NCBI RefSeq assembly: GCF_003611475.1
Contig: NZ_RAXT01000003.1
Span: forward strand, 156,879-220,878
Length of the DNA stretch: 64,000 nt
Reading direction: 5' to 3'
DNA from: Acinetobacter rongchengensis
GTDB lineage: Bacteria; Pseudomonadota; Gammaproteobacteria; Pseudomonadales; Moraxellaceae
The notes under the pieces were generated by a model, which saw only the letters and a program-made list of their open reading frames with translations, did no database searches and was not told the origin of the DNA. Positions 17,559 to 26,230 of this stretch are shown piece after piece. The first letter of the stretch is position 1, and each line of letters starts with the position of its first letter. Made by a program: the position numbers and the translations under genes.

Positions 17559-17807
17559 ATGAATTTAGTTAAAACGCTTTTAGCAACAACTTTTGCTTTG
17601 ACTGCTGCAACAACAACTTTCGCAGCATCTGAAAAAACAACTCAGACTGCTGAAAACAGCGAAAAAGTTATTGTTTCTACACAAGAGCAGCCAAGTGATG
17701 CAACTTCAGTAGAAGAAACTGCTGCAAGTTCATCCAATGCCAACCAACCTTCATCTGAAAGTGCGGCTGAAACACCAGCAATACCTGCACCGAAAACTCA
17801 ACAGTAA
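17559..17807 (+). CDS. Small exported Ser/Thr/Ala/Glu-rich protein
   Basis: An 82-residue protein from the ATG at 17559, which has AAGGATG about 9 bp upstream; the frame opens nine bases earlier. A signal peptide (MNLVKTLLATTFALTAATTTFAAS, cleavage near 23-24) is followed by a low-complexity, acidic, disordered mature part ending PAIPAPKTQQ. No family recognised and no cysteine. Such short disordered periplasmic proteins are common in Acinetobacter. It is followed by a set of strong hairpins (17841-17956) that might be more than a terminator. Confidence 0.72.
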   Translation: MNLVKTLLATTFALTAATTTFAASEKTTQTAENSEKVIVSTQEQPSDATSVEETAASSSNANQPSSESAAETPAIPAPKTQQ

Positions 17808-17840
17808 TTGGCTTCTGGATTGACTAAAAAGATGAGTACT

Positions 17841-17900
17841 TTATCGTGAAAATGATGACTCCTCCAGAGCGTTCACGATAAAAAGCTGATCAGGCTTTTT
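17841..17900 (+). ncRNA. Structured 3' region: candidate small RNA or processed 3' UTR
   Basis: Two hairpins lie back to back after the small exported-protein gene. The first is a 10-bp perfect stem TTATCGTGAA/TTCACGATAA (17841-17850 with 17872-17881) whose 21-base loop holds CTCCTCC, an anti-Shine-Dalgarno-like motif. The second is AAAAAGC/GCTTTTT (17880-17886 with 17894-17900), ending in a T-run. A third, strong terminator follows at 17922-17956. A C-rich loop on a stable stem is typical of bacterial regulatory RNAs. Expression is not known; this is inference from structure. Confidence 0.35.
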
Positions 17901-17921
17901 CAAAAGCAATCGTTAACATAG

Positions 17922-17956
17922 AAAGACTGTATCATTGCTGCGATACAGTCTTTTTT
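17922..17956 (+). terminator. Strong rho-independent terminator
   Basis: A 12-bp stem AAAGACTGTATC/GATACAGTCTTT with an 8-base loop is followed by a continuous T-run (17951-17956). It closes the transcription unit of the small exported protein or of the structured RNA before it. Confidence 0.9.
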
Positions 17957-18105
17957 ATGATGTACTTTTTTGTTTGTAATCTAAAATCTTTACAGAAAAA
18001 TAAGGCTATCGTCATACTTGATATTTATAAGATCTAATTTTTCAAGAATAGTAGAAGTGTTATATTTTTTTAATGAATAAAATATGATTCAAGGAGAAAA
18101 TACCA

Positions 18106-18447
18106 ATGTTTAAAAAAATCATCACCATTGGATTATTATCAATATTACTCATAGCCTGTTCAGAGCCTTTGCCAGTAGACAAAAAAGACTATGTGGGTAC
18201 ATGGCAAAGTACTGATGGTCGAATTAGGTTAATAATTAACAATGATGGTCGAATGGAATATAAAAATAAACAACCCAATTCAAGCACTTCTGTTTCCGCA
18301 CCTATTACCGAGTTTAATGGTCCGAGTTTTAGCGCAGGACTTGGCTCACTTTCAACTGAATTTAAAGTCAGTCAAGCACCGCAACAAACAGCGGATGGAA
18401 CATGGACAATGACTGTCGATGGACATCAATTAAAGAGACTTCATTAA
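18106..18447 (+). CDS. Small lipoprotein of unknown function
   Basis: A 113-residue lipoprotein: the signal peptide MFKKIITIGLLSILLIAC ends in a lipobox (LIAC, Cys 18). The mature part contains VGTWQSTDGRIRLIINNDGRMEYKNK, a pattern often seen in small lipocalin-like or DUF-type lipoproteins where a beta-sheet starts with a G-T/K-W motif. AAGGAG lies 8-13 bp before the ATG. It is a single-gene unit ending at the bidirectional terminator at 18494. The residue after Cys is Ser, so outer-membrane sorting is expected. Confidence 0.78.
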   Translation: MFKKIITIGLLSILLIACSEPLPVDKKDYVGTWQSTDGRIRLIINNDGRMEYKNKQPNSSTSVSAPITEFNGPSFSAGLGSLSTEFKVSQAPQQTADGTWTMTVDGHQLKRLH

Positions 18448-18493
18448 AGCAACTTAATTCTTAAAGCAAAGACAATAATATGTTGAACAAATA

Positions 18494-18516
18494 AAAACCT
18501 CCATAAAGGAGGTTTT
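18494..18516. terminator. Bidirectional terminator
   Basis: A perfect 9-bp stem AAAACCTCC/GGAGGTTTT with a 5-base loop lies between two convergent genes. T-rich arms face both directions, so it can end the lipoprotein gene and the thioesterase gene. Confidence 0.8.
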
Positions 18517-18529
18517 CACTCAACGACAC

Positions 18530-19051
18530 TTAGCTATGGGAAGATTTCTTATAAATACTACAAGAAGGATGATGATTTTCTTGTAAACGAGCAACTTTAC
18601 GCTGTTCAGCTGCCTCAAAACGACAACGTTTCCAATCATTATCCAGATTTAAAGCAGGAATTTGTTGTGGTTTACCATTTGCATCCACTGCAACCATAGT
18701 GAAATAGCAACTGTTGGTATGACGGACTGTACGCTTTTGAATATTCTGTGCTTCAACACGAATACCAATTTCCATAGAAGTACGGCCAACATGGTTAACA
18801 CTTGCTAAAAAAGTCACAAGCTCACCAACATGGATCGGTTCTTTAAAATTCACTTTATCAACAGAAAGAGTAACAACATAGCTTCCTGAATAACGGCTTG
18901 CACATGCATAAGCCACTTGGTCAAGAAACTTGAGGATGGTTCCACCATGTACATTACCTGAAAAATTTGCCATGTCAGGAGTCATTAAAAAAGACATGGT
19001 TAATTCTGACTGATCATCTGTAGCTCGGATCATTTGATCTAATGGAGACAT
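18530..19051 (-). CDS. Acyl-CoA thioesterase (hotdog fold)
   Basis: A 173-residue protein with one hotdog domain: FLMTPDMANFSGNVHGGTILKFLDQVAYACASRYSG at about residues 21-56 is the active-site region (Asn/His-Gly-Gly and Asp), and VNHVGRTSMEIGIRVEAQN at about 86-104 is the second signature. It matches acyl-CoA thioesterases of the YciA/BACH type that hydrolyse medium- to long-chain acyl-CoA in the cytosol. The tail beyond residue 140 is basic and poorly conserved, ending in a His/Ser-rich stretch. Single-gene unit. Confidence 0.9.
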   Translation of the reverse strand: MSPLDQMIRATDDQSELTMSFLMTPDMANFSGNVHGGTILKFLDQVAYACASRYSGSYVVTLSVDKVNFKEPIHVGELVTFLASVNHVGRTSMEIGIRVEAQNIQKRTVRHTNSCYFTMVAVDANGKPQQIPALNLDNDWKRCRFEAAEQRKVARLQENHHPSCSIYKKSSHS

Positions 19052-19463
19052 CGTATACTAGACTCTACTTGGGACAGGAGATTTACAGTTATTATTATAT
19101 ATCTTTTCATACAAAAAACATGTTTAATTCGGCAATTGATCATTCTCTACATTTATAACGACAAAGTGCTTCATTTATCTTAAATATATTTCATTGATTT
19201 ATAGTCTATTTTTTAAACTTCAATCCATTTTAGTTTGAATATACCGCCTACAAGGTTTTATATTCAAATATACGATTCAATAAAACACTATGCGCATTCG
19301 TCACCTATTCATAAGTTCAAAATGCTTTGGCATAGCATTATCAATGCATCGTTAACACCACTGTTATCGATTTAGCACAAATCGGCTTAAAGCTTTTTTT
19401 ATAAGAAAATACACTTAAGCCTATAATAAAAATATTGATTAACCATTCAACTTAAAAAATGAT
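19052..19463. other. Non-coding gap upstream of the thioesterase gene
   Basis: About 410 bp, AT-rich, carrying the thioesterase promoter on the minus strand and the 3' flank of the patatin gene. I see no terminator with a convincing stem, no repeat and no coding frame. Confidence 0.45.
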
Positions 19464-20450
19464 TTAGTTTAAGACACGAAACTGTGCATTCTCATACTTC
19501 GTTTTTGTCTTCGCTTGGATTACCACATCTAGATCATGCATACGTAAATTAGCCGCATCAATACCTGCCTGCATGGTGTCCTGACGACCTTTGACATCAA
19601 AAATATGCGCTTTTTCATGTAAATCAGGTTGAATCACAATATCTGCATTTTTTAATTCATCTGCAGCCAGTTTGTTCTGCATGATATTAATATTTTGGTT
19701 AAATAAACCCCAAACATTGGTCGTTTCAGTATTTTCAGGTTGTGCCAAAATATCTACGGCGATGACAACATCAGCACCAAGTTCTTTCGCAATATCTACG
19801 GGTACAGGACTGACTAAACCACCATCTACATATTCTTTGCCTTGAATTATTGTTGGAATAAACATACTTGGAATGGACACCGAAGCACGAACTGCCTGCC
19901 CAGTATTGCCATGATTAAATACGGTACGTTGACCATTTTGTAATTCTGTTGCAACCACATACATTGGGATTTTCATCTTTTCCAATGGCACTTCACTGAC
20001 TTGTTTATTCACATAATCTTGAACTTTTTGCCCATCAAAAAAGCCTTTCATTCCGATTTTAAAATCACGAACATCACCAACTTTCATGTCTAAAGCAATT
20101 TGACGTAATTCTACTGCCGATTTACCACTGGCATAGATTGAACCGACAATACTCCCTGCACTGGTACCCACAATAAAATCAGGTTGAATACCATGTTGTT
20201 CTAAGGCTTCAATGACACCAATATGTGCATAACCTCTAGCACCACCACTGCCTAAAACTAAAGCAATCACAGGTTTTTTATTGCTCAGTTGCTTAAACCG
20301 ATAAAAACCTTGATCTAACTTTGATGTCGCTTCAGATACTGTTTGGGAATGTACAACTTCACCTTGTAAATCTTTTACAGGAGAATGTGCACAAGCAACC
20401 AAAGTTGAACCGCATAATAAAGCAATAGAAAGTTTGTTTAGCAAAGACAT
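19464..20450 (-). CDS. Patatin-like phospholipase lipoprotein
   Basis: About 328 residues from the ATG at 20450; this start exposes a lipoprotein signal (MSLLNKLSIALLCGSTLVAC, Cys 20). The longer frame to 20504 adds a hydrophobic extension with no ribosome-binding site. The patatin domain is complete: oxyanion-hole GSGGARGYAHIGV, nucleophile elbow GTSAGS and catalytic DGG in YVDGGLVSPVPV. It resembles the RssA/NTE group of serine lipid hydrolases. As a lipoprotein it probably acts on phospholipid at the envelope. Single-gene unit. Confidence 0.9.
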   Translation of the reverse strand: MSLLNKLSIALLCGSTLVACAHSPVKDLQGEVVHSQTVSEATSKLDQGFYRFKQLSNKKPVIALVLGSGGARGYAHIGVIEALEQHGIQPDFIVGTSAGSIVGSIYASGKSAVELRQIALDMKVGDVRDFKIGMKGFFDGQKVQDYVNKQVSEVPLEKMKIPMYVVATELQNGQRTVFNHGNTGQAVRASVSIPSMFIPTIIQGKEYVDGGLVSPVPVDIAKELGADVVIAVDILAQPENTETTNVWGLFNQNINIMQNKLAADELKNADIVIQPDLHEKAHIFDVKGRQDTMQAGIDAANLRMHDLDVVIQAKTKTKYENAQFRVLN

Positions 20451-20798
20451 AAACTGAAATTTAGGATTAACCAAAACGATTGGGTATATAAACATAATTT
20501 GCAATCGCTTGCTGTTATTTTTATTTAAACTGTCATCATTTTACGATAGGCTATAAATTATCTTTATAAAAATAAAATACTTATATTTAAAATCATCATT
20601 TTGAGCGAGACTGTAATAGCATCTTATTTAAAAAAATGCTTTGCTTTCCTCGACCAGGTTTATAACGATACGAATAAAACAAGACAAAATCATCTTTAAA
20701 AAATACTATTGTCATAGTCTAGGTTTGATCATTATTGATTATTTTAGTTTTCCAAAAAGTCAACTTAACCCTTGTTATATAACAATATAATAAATAAA
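20451..20798. other. Non-coding gap between the patatin gene and gltS
   Basis: About 350 bp holding the patatin promoter and, at its right end, the gltS terminator. No coding frame or repeat recognised. Confidence 0.45.
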
Positions 20799-20819
20799 AG
20801 CCAGTCAAATGACTGGCTC
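20790..20819 (-). terminator. Terminator of gltS
   Basis: A perfect stem AGCCAGTC/GACTGGCT (20799-20806 with 20811-20818) is followed on the minus strand by TTTATTTATT. It lies 24 bp after the gltS stop codon. Confidence 0.82.
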
Positions 20820-20841
20820 CATCATGTGATATCACATTACT

Positions 20842-22077
20842 TTAGGCAACAAATTTTAAAATAAGCTGAATCACAGTCGCATTGATAATATCGACAAAGA
20901 AAGCACCACAAAGTGGCACAATTAAAAATGCTTTATGTGAAGGTCCGTACATATTGGTAATGGCTTGCATATTTGCCACAGCTGTTGGCGTTGCGCCCAT
21001 ACCAAAACCGCAATGACCTGCAGCTAAAACCGCAGCATCGTAGTTTTTACCCATGACACGGAAAGTCACAAAAGCGGCATATAAAGCCATGGTTAATGTT
21101 TGTGCTGTAAGAATGATAACCAATGGGCCTGCAAGATCTGCCAATTGCCATAATTTAAGCGATAACAATGCCATAGCAAGATAAAGTGACAGTGCTGCAT
21201 TACCAAATACATCAATTGCACGATCAAACATTTTTACACGAAGTATGCCTTCTAAGACATTTCTAAGAATCACACCGCCAGCAAGTGCCCATACAAAGGT
21301 CGGTAATTCAAACCACTGCCCTTTGCTATAACCTGTCATAAAGTCAGCAAAAGCCAAACAAGCTGCAAATAAACCTAAAGTTGTAATGGCATTATCAGCA
21401 GTAATCAATCGAACTTGATGTGGATACTCAAAAGGAACGTATTCACCCAATTCTGTTGCAGGATGCTGATTGGTTTCATCCACTTCTTTTTTTGTTTTAG
21501 GGCTAGATAATTGGTAACGATTAATCAATAGCTTGGCTAAAGGTCCACCAATAACTCCTCCGATAATTAAACCGAAAGTTGCACTTGCCATACCTAATGC
21601 TAAAGCGCCTTGTATACCATGTTGAGTTTCAAGGATTTCACCCCAAGCACCCGCTGTACCATGACCACCTGTCAGTGTAATCGAACCTGCAATTAAACCA
21701 ATCAATGGATCTAAACCAAGAACTGTCGCTAAGCCCATACCCACAAAGTTTTGTACGACAATAAATGATGCAACACAGACCAAGAATACAACGAGACCCA
21801 CACCACCTTCTTTGAGTTTTGCAAAGTTAGCACTTAAACCAATTGAAGCAAAGAATACCAACATAAAACTGGTTTGTAATTCGCTACTGGTTGTTATGCT
21901 ATAACCCCAAAGGTTGTGTACCAATAGAGAAATAATCGCTGCAACTAAACCACCCGCTACAGGCTCTGGAATATTATATTTACGGAGAAAATCTATTTTG
22001 TTGACTAAAAATCGTCCCAGTAAAAGTACAATAACCGCTGCAATCAGCGTATAAAAAGCATTAAAAGTAAATTCCAT
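20842..22077 (-). CDS. gltS: Sodium/glutamate symporter GltS
   Basis: A 411-residue inner-membrane protein with ten or so helices arranged as two inverted halves. Characteristic GltS stretches are NIPEPVAGGLVAA (residues 35-47), the re-entrant ITLTGGHGTAGAWG (about 133-146), and in the second half GHCGFGMGATPTAVANMQA (about 355-373). GltS takes up L-glutamate with sodium ions. Two 16-bp direct repeats lie 87-126 bp upstream of the start (22164-22203) and could be regulator sites. Single-gene unit with its own terminator. Confidence 0.95.
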   Translation of the reverse strand: MEFTFNAFYTLIAAVIVLLLGRFLVNKIDFLRKYNIPEPVAGGLVAAIISLLVHNLWGYSITTSSELQTSFMLVFFASIGLSANFAKLKEGGVGLVVFLVCVASFIVVQNFVGMGLATVLGLDPLIGLIAGSITLTGGHGTAGAWGEILETQHGIQGALALGMASATFGLIIGGVIGGPLAKLLINRYQLSSPKTKKEVDETNQHPATELGEYVPFEYPHQVRLITADNAITTLGLFAACLAFADFMTGYSKGQWFELPTFVWALAGGVILRNVLEGILRVKMFDRAIDVFGNAALSLYLAMALLSLKLWQLADLAGPLVIILTAQTLTMALYAAFVTFRVMGKNYDAAVLAAGHCGFGMGATPTAVANMQAITNMYGPSHKAFLIVPLCGAFFVDIINATVIQLILKFVA

Positions 22078-22601
22078 TGAACTGATCCATGCTATAAAAT
22101 ACCTTAAGTTTTATATTTAAATAACTTAAATAGATCATTAAATCTACAAACAATATGTAATCCAAAAAAGATCCAATTTGTGATATTAAAAAAGATCCAA
22201 TTTATACACAAGAACGATTAAATATTCACTTAAAGGCATGAAAGAAAAAGAGATATCTTAAAAGATGGGAAATCAAAAAATTGAGTAAAGTACGCAACTT
22301 AAATATGAACTGAAATACTATATTCAAGCCACTTAAAAAAGTGTTGAGTCATGGCGTTGCTCCAATTATAGATAAAAGATCATTCCATCAGATAATGAGA
22401 TAACAGAATATTGTGAAACCAAGCGATGATTAAAAGGGTAACTTTTCATCACGCAATCTAAAATATCAATTGCAGATATTTTAGAAATAAACCATTTCTA
22501 AAAAGAGCGCTTATTATCCATTTTTTTTGATAAAAGTCTTTATTTTTTACAATTTTTTCTGTTTTTATAGCAAAAACTTAATTTTCGACTTTTCTTTACA
22601 T
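22078..22601. other. Long non-coding gap upstream of gltS
   Basis: About 520 bp between gltS and the 3' end of the porin gene. Apart from the direct repeats at 22164-22203 it holds no coding frame or RNA gene that I recognise. It must carry the gltS promoter. Confidence 0.5.
22164..22203. repeat. Tandem 16-bp direct repeat upstream of gltS
   Basis: AAAAAAGATCCAATTT occurs twice without mismatch (22164-22179 and 22188-22203), with a 24-bp period and only 8 bp between the copies. Position and spacing (just over two helical turns) fit paired binding sites for a regulator of gltS. The identity is seen; the regulatory role is inference. Confidence 0.6.
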
Positions 22602-22632
22602 AAAAAAACCGAGGAATATTCCTCGGTTTTTT
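22602..22632 (-). terminator. Terminator of the DcaP-like porin gene
   Basis: A long perfect palindrome, AAAAAACCGAGG through CCTCGGTTTTTT, with T-runs on both sides. It lies 21 bp after the stop of the leftward porin gene. Confidence 0.92.
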
Positions 22633-22652
22633 AAACAGAATACTTTCTAAAA

Positions 22653-23903
22653 TTAGAAGTTGTATTTTGCCATTAAACCTACACGATTATCTTTGTATGA
22701 GTTACCTGCAAACGTTTCACGTTTACCATTCACATATTCAATACCTAGATCAATTGGTTTAACTGGTGAATAAATCACGTTGAACCAAGCTTGTTTAATT
22801 TTTTCATTCGCAGTTTGGTTAGCCTTAGCAAAATCAGTACCATCATCAGCCAATAATGTACCATAAGCTAATGTAGAACGTAGGTTCGGTAAGATTTTGT
22901 AAGTCGCACCCACTTGAATAGCAGTAAATTCATTCTGTTCAATATCACCATCTACAACAGAAAATGCATTGTTACTTGCGTATAAATAGTTACTGTTACC
23001 TACAACATAAGAAGCATCAGCAAAAACTTTTAATGGATCAATTACTTTAAAGTCTGTACCTAAAGCAACACCCCAACCTGTTTTATTGTCTTCTGCAGCA
23101 CCTGACTTATAGTTTTCAACTAAAGCACGACCTGAAACAGCACCTTTTGAGTTTGCATAAGTATGCGCAACTTTCGCAGTTAATACAGGTAGGCTATATT
23201 TAATTGAAGTACCAGCGCTATTACCTTCTTCAGCAGCAACTAAAAGTTTAGTACTTGGCGCTAAGTTATATGAATAACGTACTTGTGGAATACGTGTCGT
23301 ACCACCACCGGCGTTTGTAGAGAAATCAATCATTTCTGGCGCATGGCTAGAAAGGAAGTTAGATGTTGTTTGACCAAATAACCAGTTGTTATAAGTCAAA
23401 TATGCATGACGGATACGAAGGTTTTCGCTTGCGCCATTTCCTGCAAAATCAACCTCAACTTTACCGCCAACTTTTGAATCGCCTGCTGGAGTAGAGAAAT
23501 CTAAACCAATTCGAGTCGTTTTCGCAGTTGCACGTAACTTATCTTTTACTTCACCAGTTGAAGCAGCAACTTTGTTGAAGTCATCATCCGCACCTTCGAT
23601 GATGTAGTTTGCATCACCACGTACAAAACCGTAAATATTGATGTCTGCGCCAGATTTAGATTTTAAACCAGCCAAAGGAGATGATGCTTGAGGCTGTGCA
23701 GCAACTTCAGCAAGACGAACCTGTTGCTGTTGTTGAACTTGTTGTTGCTGTTGAAGTAAAGATTTAAGCTCTTGTACTTCCGCACGAAGTTGCTGAATTT
23801 CTGCGCTGTCTGTAGCAGCTTGAGTAGTACTTACCATTAAAGCTGTTACGGTTAATGCTAAGCTTTTAATGACAAATGACTTACTGTTTGTGAATAGACT
23901 CAT
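22653..23903 (-). CDS. DcaP-like trimeric outer-membrane porin
   Basis: A 416-residue outer-membrane protein. A signal peptide of about 29 residues (cleavage after TTQA) is followed by a Gln-rich coiled coil (about 34-68, IQQLRAEVQELKSLLQQQQQ), then a 16-stranded-type barrel from INIYGFVRGDANY, ending in the classical C-terminal aromatic residue (LMAKYNF). This N-terminal coiled coil plus barrel is the DcaP layout of Acinetobacter, known to pass dicarboxylates and some antibiotics. The gene has a strong terminator and is probably highly expressed. Substrate in this strain is not predictable. Confidence 0.93.
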   Translation of the reverse strand: MSLFTNSKSFVIKSLALTVTALMVSTTQAATDSAEIQQLRAEVQELKSLLQQQQQVQQQQQVRLAEVAAQPQASSPLAGLKSKSGADINIYGFVRGDANYIIEGADDDFNKVAASTGEVKDKLRATAKTTRIGLDFSTPAGDSKVGGKVEVDFAGNGASENLRIRHAYLTYNNWLFGQTTSNFLSSHAPEMIDFSTNAGGGTTRIPQVRYSYNLAPSTKLLVAAEEGNSAGTSIKYSLPVLTAKVAHTYANSKGAVSGRALVENYKSGAAEDNKTGWGVALGTDFKVIDPLKVFADASYVVGNSNYLYASNNAFSVVDGDIEQNEFTAIQVGATYKILPNLRSTLAYGTLLADDGTDFAKANQTANEKIKQAWFNVIYSPVKPIDLGIEYVNGKRETFAGNSYKDNRVGLMAKYNF

Positions 23904-24266
23904 GAAATACTCCTAGTCTTATTTATGTTGTGCATCCGTACAATTTAATTTTTCAACCCCAATCATTTGCTAAAAAATTAAATTTTTATTGTTTTCTTCA
24001 GTAGTTATTCAAACACCACATTCAAAAACATTGCACTAATATGCCTGCTATTAAATTTTGAAAGCGTTGAAACTAAGTTAAAACCCAAAAGTAACAATTT
24101 GTGTATAATTCTTACACTGTTGTAATCTAGCGTAACTCAACCCCTTTATTAAAATCAGTTTTACCGAATAAAAAATTGTTTTCAATTCTTTTTTCAGATT
24201 AGTATTTCTATAATCGTTATATAATCTGTAGTTTAGCGAATCTTATTAAACATTTAGAATTTACTT
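23904..24266. other. Non-coding gap between the porin gene and the nitroreductase gene
   Basis: About 360 bp between divergent genes, holding the strong porin promoter on the minus strand and upstream elements of the nitroreductase gene. No coding frame recognised. Confidence 0.45.
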
Positions 24267-24281
24267 ATACGACTATCGTAT
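24267..24281. promoter_or_regulatory. Palindromic operator candidate upstream of the nitroreductase gene
   Basis: ATACGA-N3-TCGTAT is a perfect inverted repeat (24267-24272 and 24276-24281). It abuts an AT-rich TATTAT stretch suited to be a -10 box, 44 bp before the nitroreductase ATG. The placement suggests a repressor-controlled promoter; the regulator is not identified and no linked regulator gene is present. Confidence 0.45.
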
Positions 24282-24324
24282 TATAGTTCAAACAATATAA
24301 ATAACCATATAAACGGAGTTTTTT

Positions 24325-25029
24325 ATGCGTTCTGAGCAAACTCAAGCAGTTGACCATGCAATTACTAGTCGTCATTCAGTCCGTGCTTTCCTTGATCAAG
24401 CGGTCGATAAGCAAACAATAAAAGATATTTTAAATGTTGCTTGCCGTGCACCATCGGGTACCAATACCCAACCATGGAAAGTCTATGTCGTGACTGGAGA
24501 AAAGCGACAAGAAATGATTGAACGTGTATGTGCAGCACAAATTGAGTTATTTACACAACCCGAACTTGCCAAACAATATCAAGAATCTTTTGCTTATTAT
24601 CCAGAAACTTGGATTTCGCCTTTTATTGATCGTCGTCGTGAAAATGGCTGGGGGCTTTATGGGCTTCTTGGCATTCAAAAAGGTGAAAAGGAAAAAATGG
24701 CTGCGCAACAACTGCGTAACTATCAACTTTTTGATGCGCCTGTGGCTTTGTACTTTACCGTGAACAAAGCCATGGGGATTGGTTCAAAAATGGATATTTC
24801 CATGATGATTCAAAATGTTATGGTCGCAGCCAAAGCACGTGGCTTGGATACTTGCCCGCAAGCTGCTTGGAATCATTTCCACAGCATCGTTTTAGATATT
24901 CTCGATGCGCCAGATGATGAGGAACTGGTCTGTACTGTTGCATTGGGCTATGCAGATCCAAACCACATCATTAATAGTTTTATTACCCCACGAGAACCTG
25001 CTGAAAACTTCACCGTATTTTTGGATTAA
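24325..25029 (+). CDS. Nitroreductase family protein (FMN-dependent)
   Basis: A 234-residue nitroreductase. SRHSVRAFLDQAVDKQTI (about residues 15-32) and ARAPSGTNTQPWKVYVVTG-like sequence (CRAPSGTNTQPWKVYVV, about 41-57) form the FMN phosphate and ring contacts. The middle section QNVMVAAKARGLDTCPQAAW and the C-terminal VALGYADP complete the family pattern. Such enzymes reduce nitroaromatics or quinones with NAD(P)H in the cytosol. ACGGAG precedes the ATG. It is a single gene with an operator-like palindrome upstream and a terminator downstream. The physiological substrate is unknown. Confidence 0.92.
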   Translation: MRSEQTQAVDHAITSRHSVRAFLDQAVDKQTIKDILNVACRAPSGTNTQPWKVYVVTGEKRQEMIERVCAAQIELFTQPELAKQYQESFAYYPETWISPFIDRRRENGWGLYGLLGIQKGEKEKMAAQQLRNYQLFDAPVALYFTVNKAMGIGSKMDISMMIQNVMVAAKARGLDTCPQAAWNHFHSIVLDILDAPDDEELVCTVALGYADPNHIINSFITPREPAENFTVFLD

Positions 25030-25096
25030 TCGCTGAACGATACTGAAATTAGAATAATTCAAGCAGATCAAGCATTCACAGCAAATGACGATTTGA

Positions 25097-25127
25097 GCAG
25101 ATATCATCTTGTTATATCTGCTTTTTT
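25097..25127 (+). terminator. Terminator of the nitroreductase gene
   Basis: A perfect stem GCAGATAT/ATATCTGC with a 9-base loop is followed by TTTTTT. It lies 68 bp after the nitroreductase stop codon and separates this gene from the prs-nadV unit. Confidence 0.9.
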
Positions 25128-25295
25128 CATAAAAATTCTAAATAAAAATAAAAGTTAATGTTGTACTAATCAGGACGATTCTCTCTGAAACTTTTATCCT
25201 TTATGTAATTTTATGTAAATAAGTACTTGTTAATTAAATAGGCTTTATGACACTATATATGTATTGGCAATAAGCCACTTTATAGAGATATAACC

Positions 25296-26180
25296 ATGTC
25301 TATCCAAGTAAAAGATACCAATAAAGAAAATGTTGAAATCAAAGTCATGCAATTTGCAGGTGGTGAAAGACATGTTCAAGTTGATGCGACAAGATTGAAC
25401 CAACTGGCAGGACAAATATTTATTCAGGCACAAATCAATAATAGCCAAGACTTAATGGATTACCTTCTTATTGAAAATGTTTTATTAAATCAAGGCTTAG
25501 AACTTCATGTTGAAATGCCCTATTTTCCTTATGCACGCCAAGATCGTATTTGTGCAACAGGACAAGCTTTTTCTTTAGATATCATGACCAAGCTACTCAA
25601 TATCAATACAGAAAAATTTCCACAACAACGTAAATCTATCACTGTATGGGATGCACACAGTGCGACCACTGCAAAACGCTTAAATGAAAATACCCAATTT
25701 TTAAAGATTGAGAATGTGCAACCCAGTGAAATTATTGCGCAAGATGCAAAACTGATGAACATTTTAATTGCAGAAAATAGCGTTTTAGTCTGCCCTGATG
25801 CAGGTGCAAAACTGAGAACGGCAAATCTTGCAACGGCGATCAATCCGTTGCGTAACCAAAATATTGAAATCATTCAGTGTGAAAAAAAACGTAACCCACT
25901 CACTGGAAAACTCATGAATTCTCAAGTGAATGCAACGGATTTGACTGGAAAAACAGCCGTGATTTGCGATGACATCTGTGATGGCGGTGCAACATTTATT
26001 GGCATTGCAGAAGAATTGATAAAGCTTAATTGTGCGTATGTAGTCTTATATGTAACTCACGGTATTTTCAGCAAAGGCATGCAGGTATTTGATGGACTTG
26101 TCGATCAAATTTTTACCACCAATAGCCTAACCCAACAACACGATAAAAACTTAAATATCATTTACTTCAATCGTGAATAA
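25296..26180 (+). CDS. prs: Ribose-phosphate diphosphokinase (PRPP synthase) of the nicotinamide salvage unit
   Basis: A 294-residue PRPP synthase, a little shorter than the housekeeping enzyme (about 315). Visible parts are FPYARQDR (77-84, ATP-binding region), WDAHS (118-122) and the PRPP-binding AVICDDICDGGATF (221-234). It makes 5-phosphoribosyl-1-diphosphate from ribose 5-phosphate and ATP. NadV, encoded 50 bp downstream, uses PRPP to convert nicotinamide to NMN. A dedicated PRPP synthase next to nadV is a known arrangement in bacteria and some phages. This is presumably a second copy beside the housekeeping prs. Confidence 0.93.
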   Translation: MSIQVKDTNKENVEIKVMQFAGGERHVQVDATRLNQLAGQIFIQAQINNSQDLMDYLLIENVLLNQGLELHVEMPYFPYARQDRICATGQAFSLDIMTKLLNINTEKFPQQRKSITVWDAHSATTAKRLNENTQFLKIENVQPSEIIAQDAKLMNILIAENSVLVCPDAGAKLRTANLATAINPLRNQNIEIIQCEKKRNPLTGKLMNSQVNATDLTGKTAVICDDICDGGATFIGIAEELIKLNCAYVVLYVTHGIFSKGMQVFDGLVDQIFTTNSLTQQHDKNLNIIYFNRE

Positions 26181-26230
26181 TCACATCAACCCATAAAAAA
26201 TGATCAAATATTGAAACACGGAGAACAATA

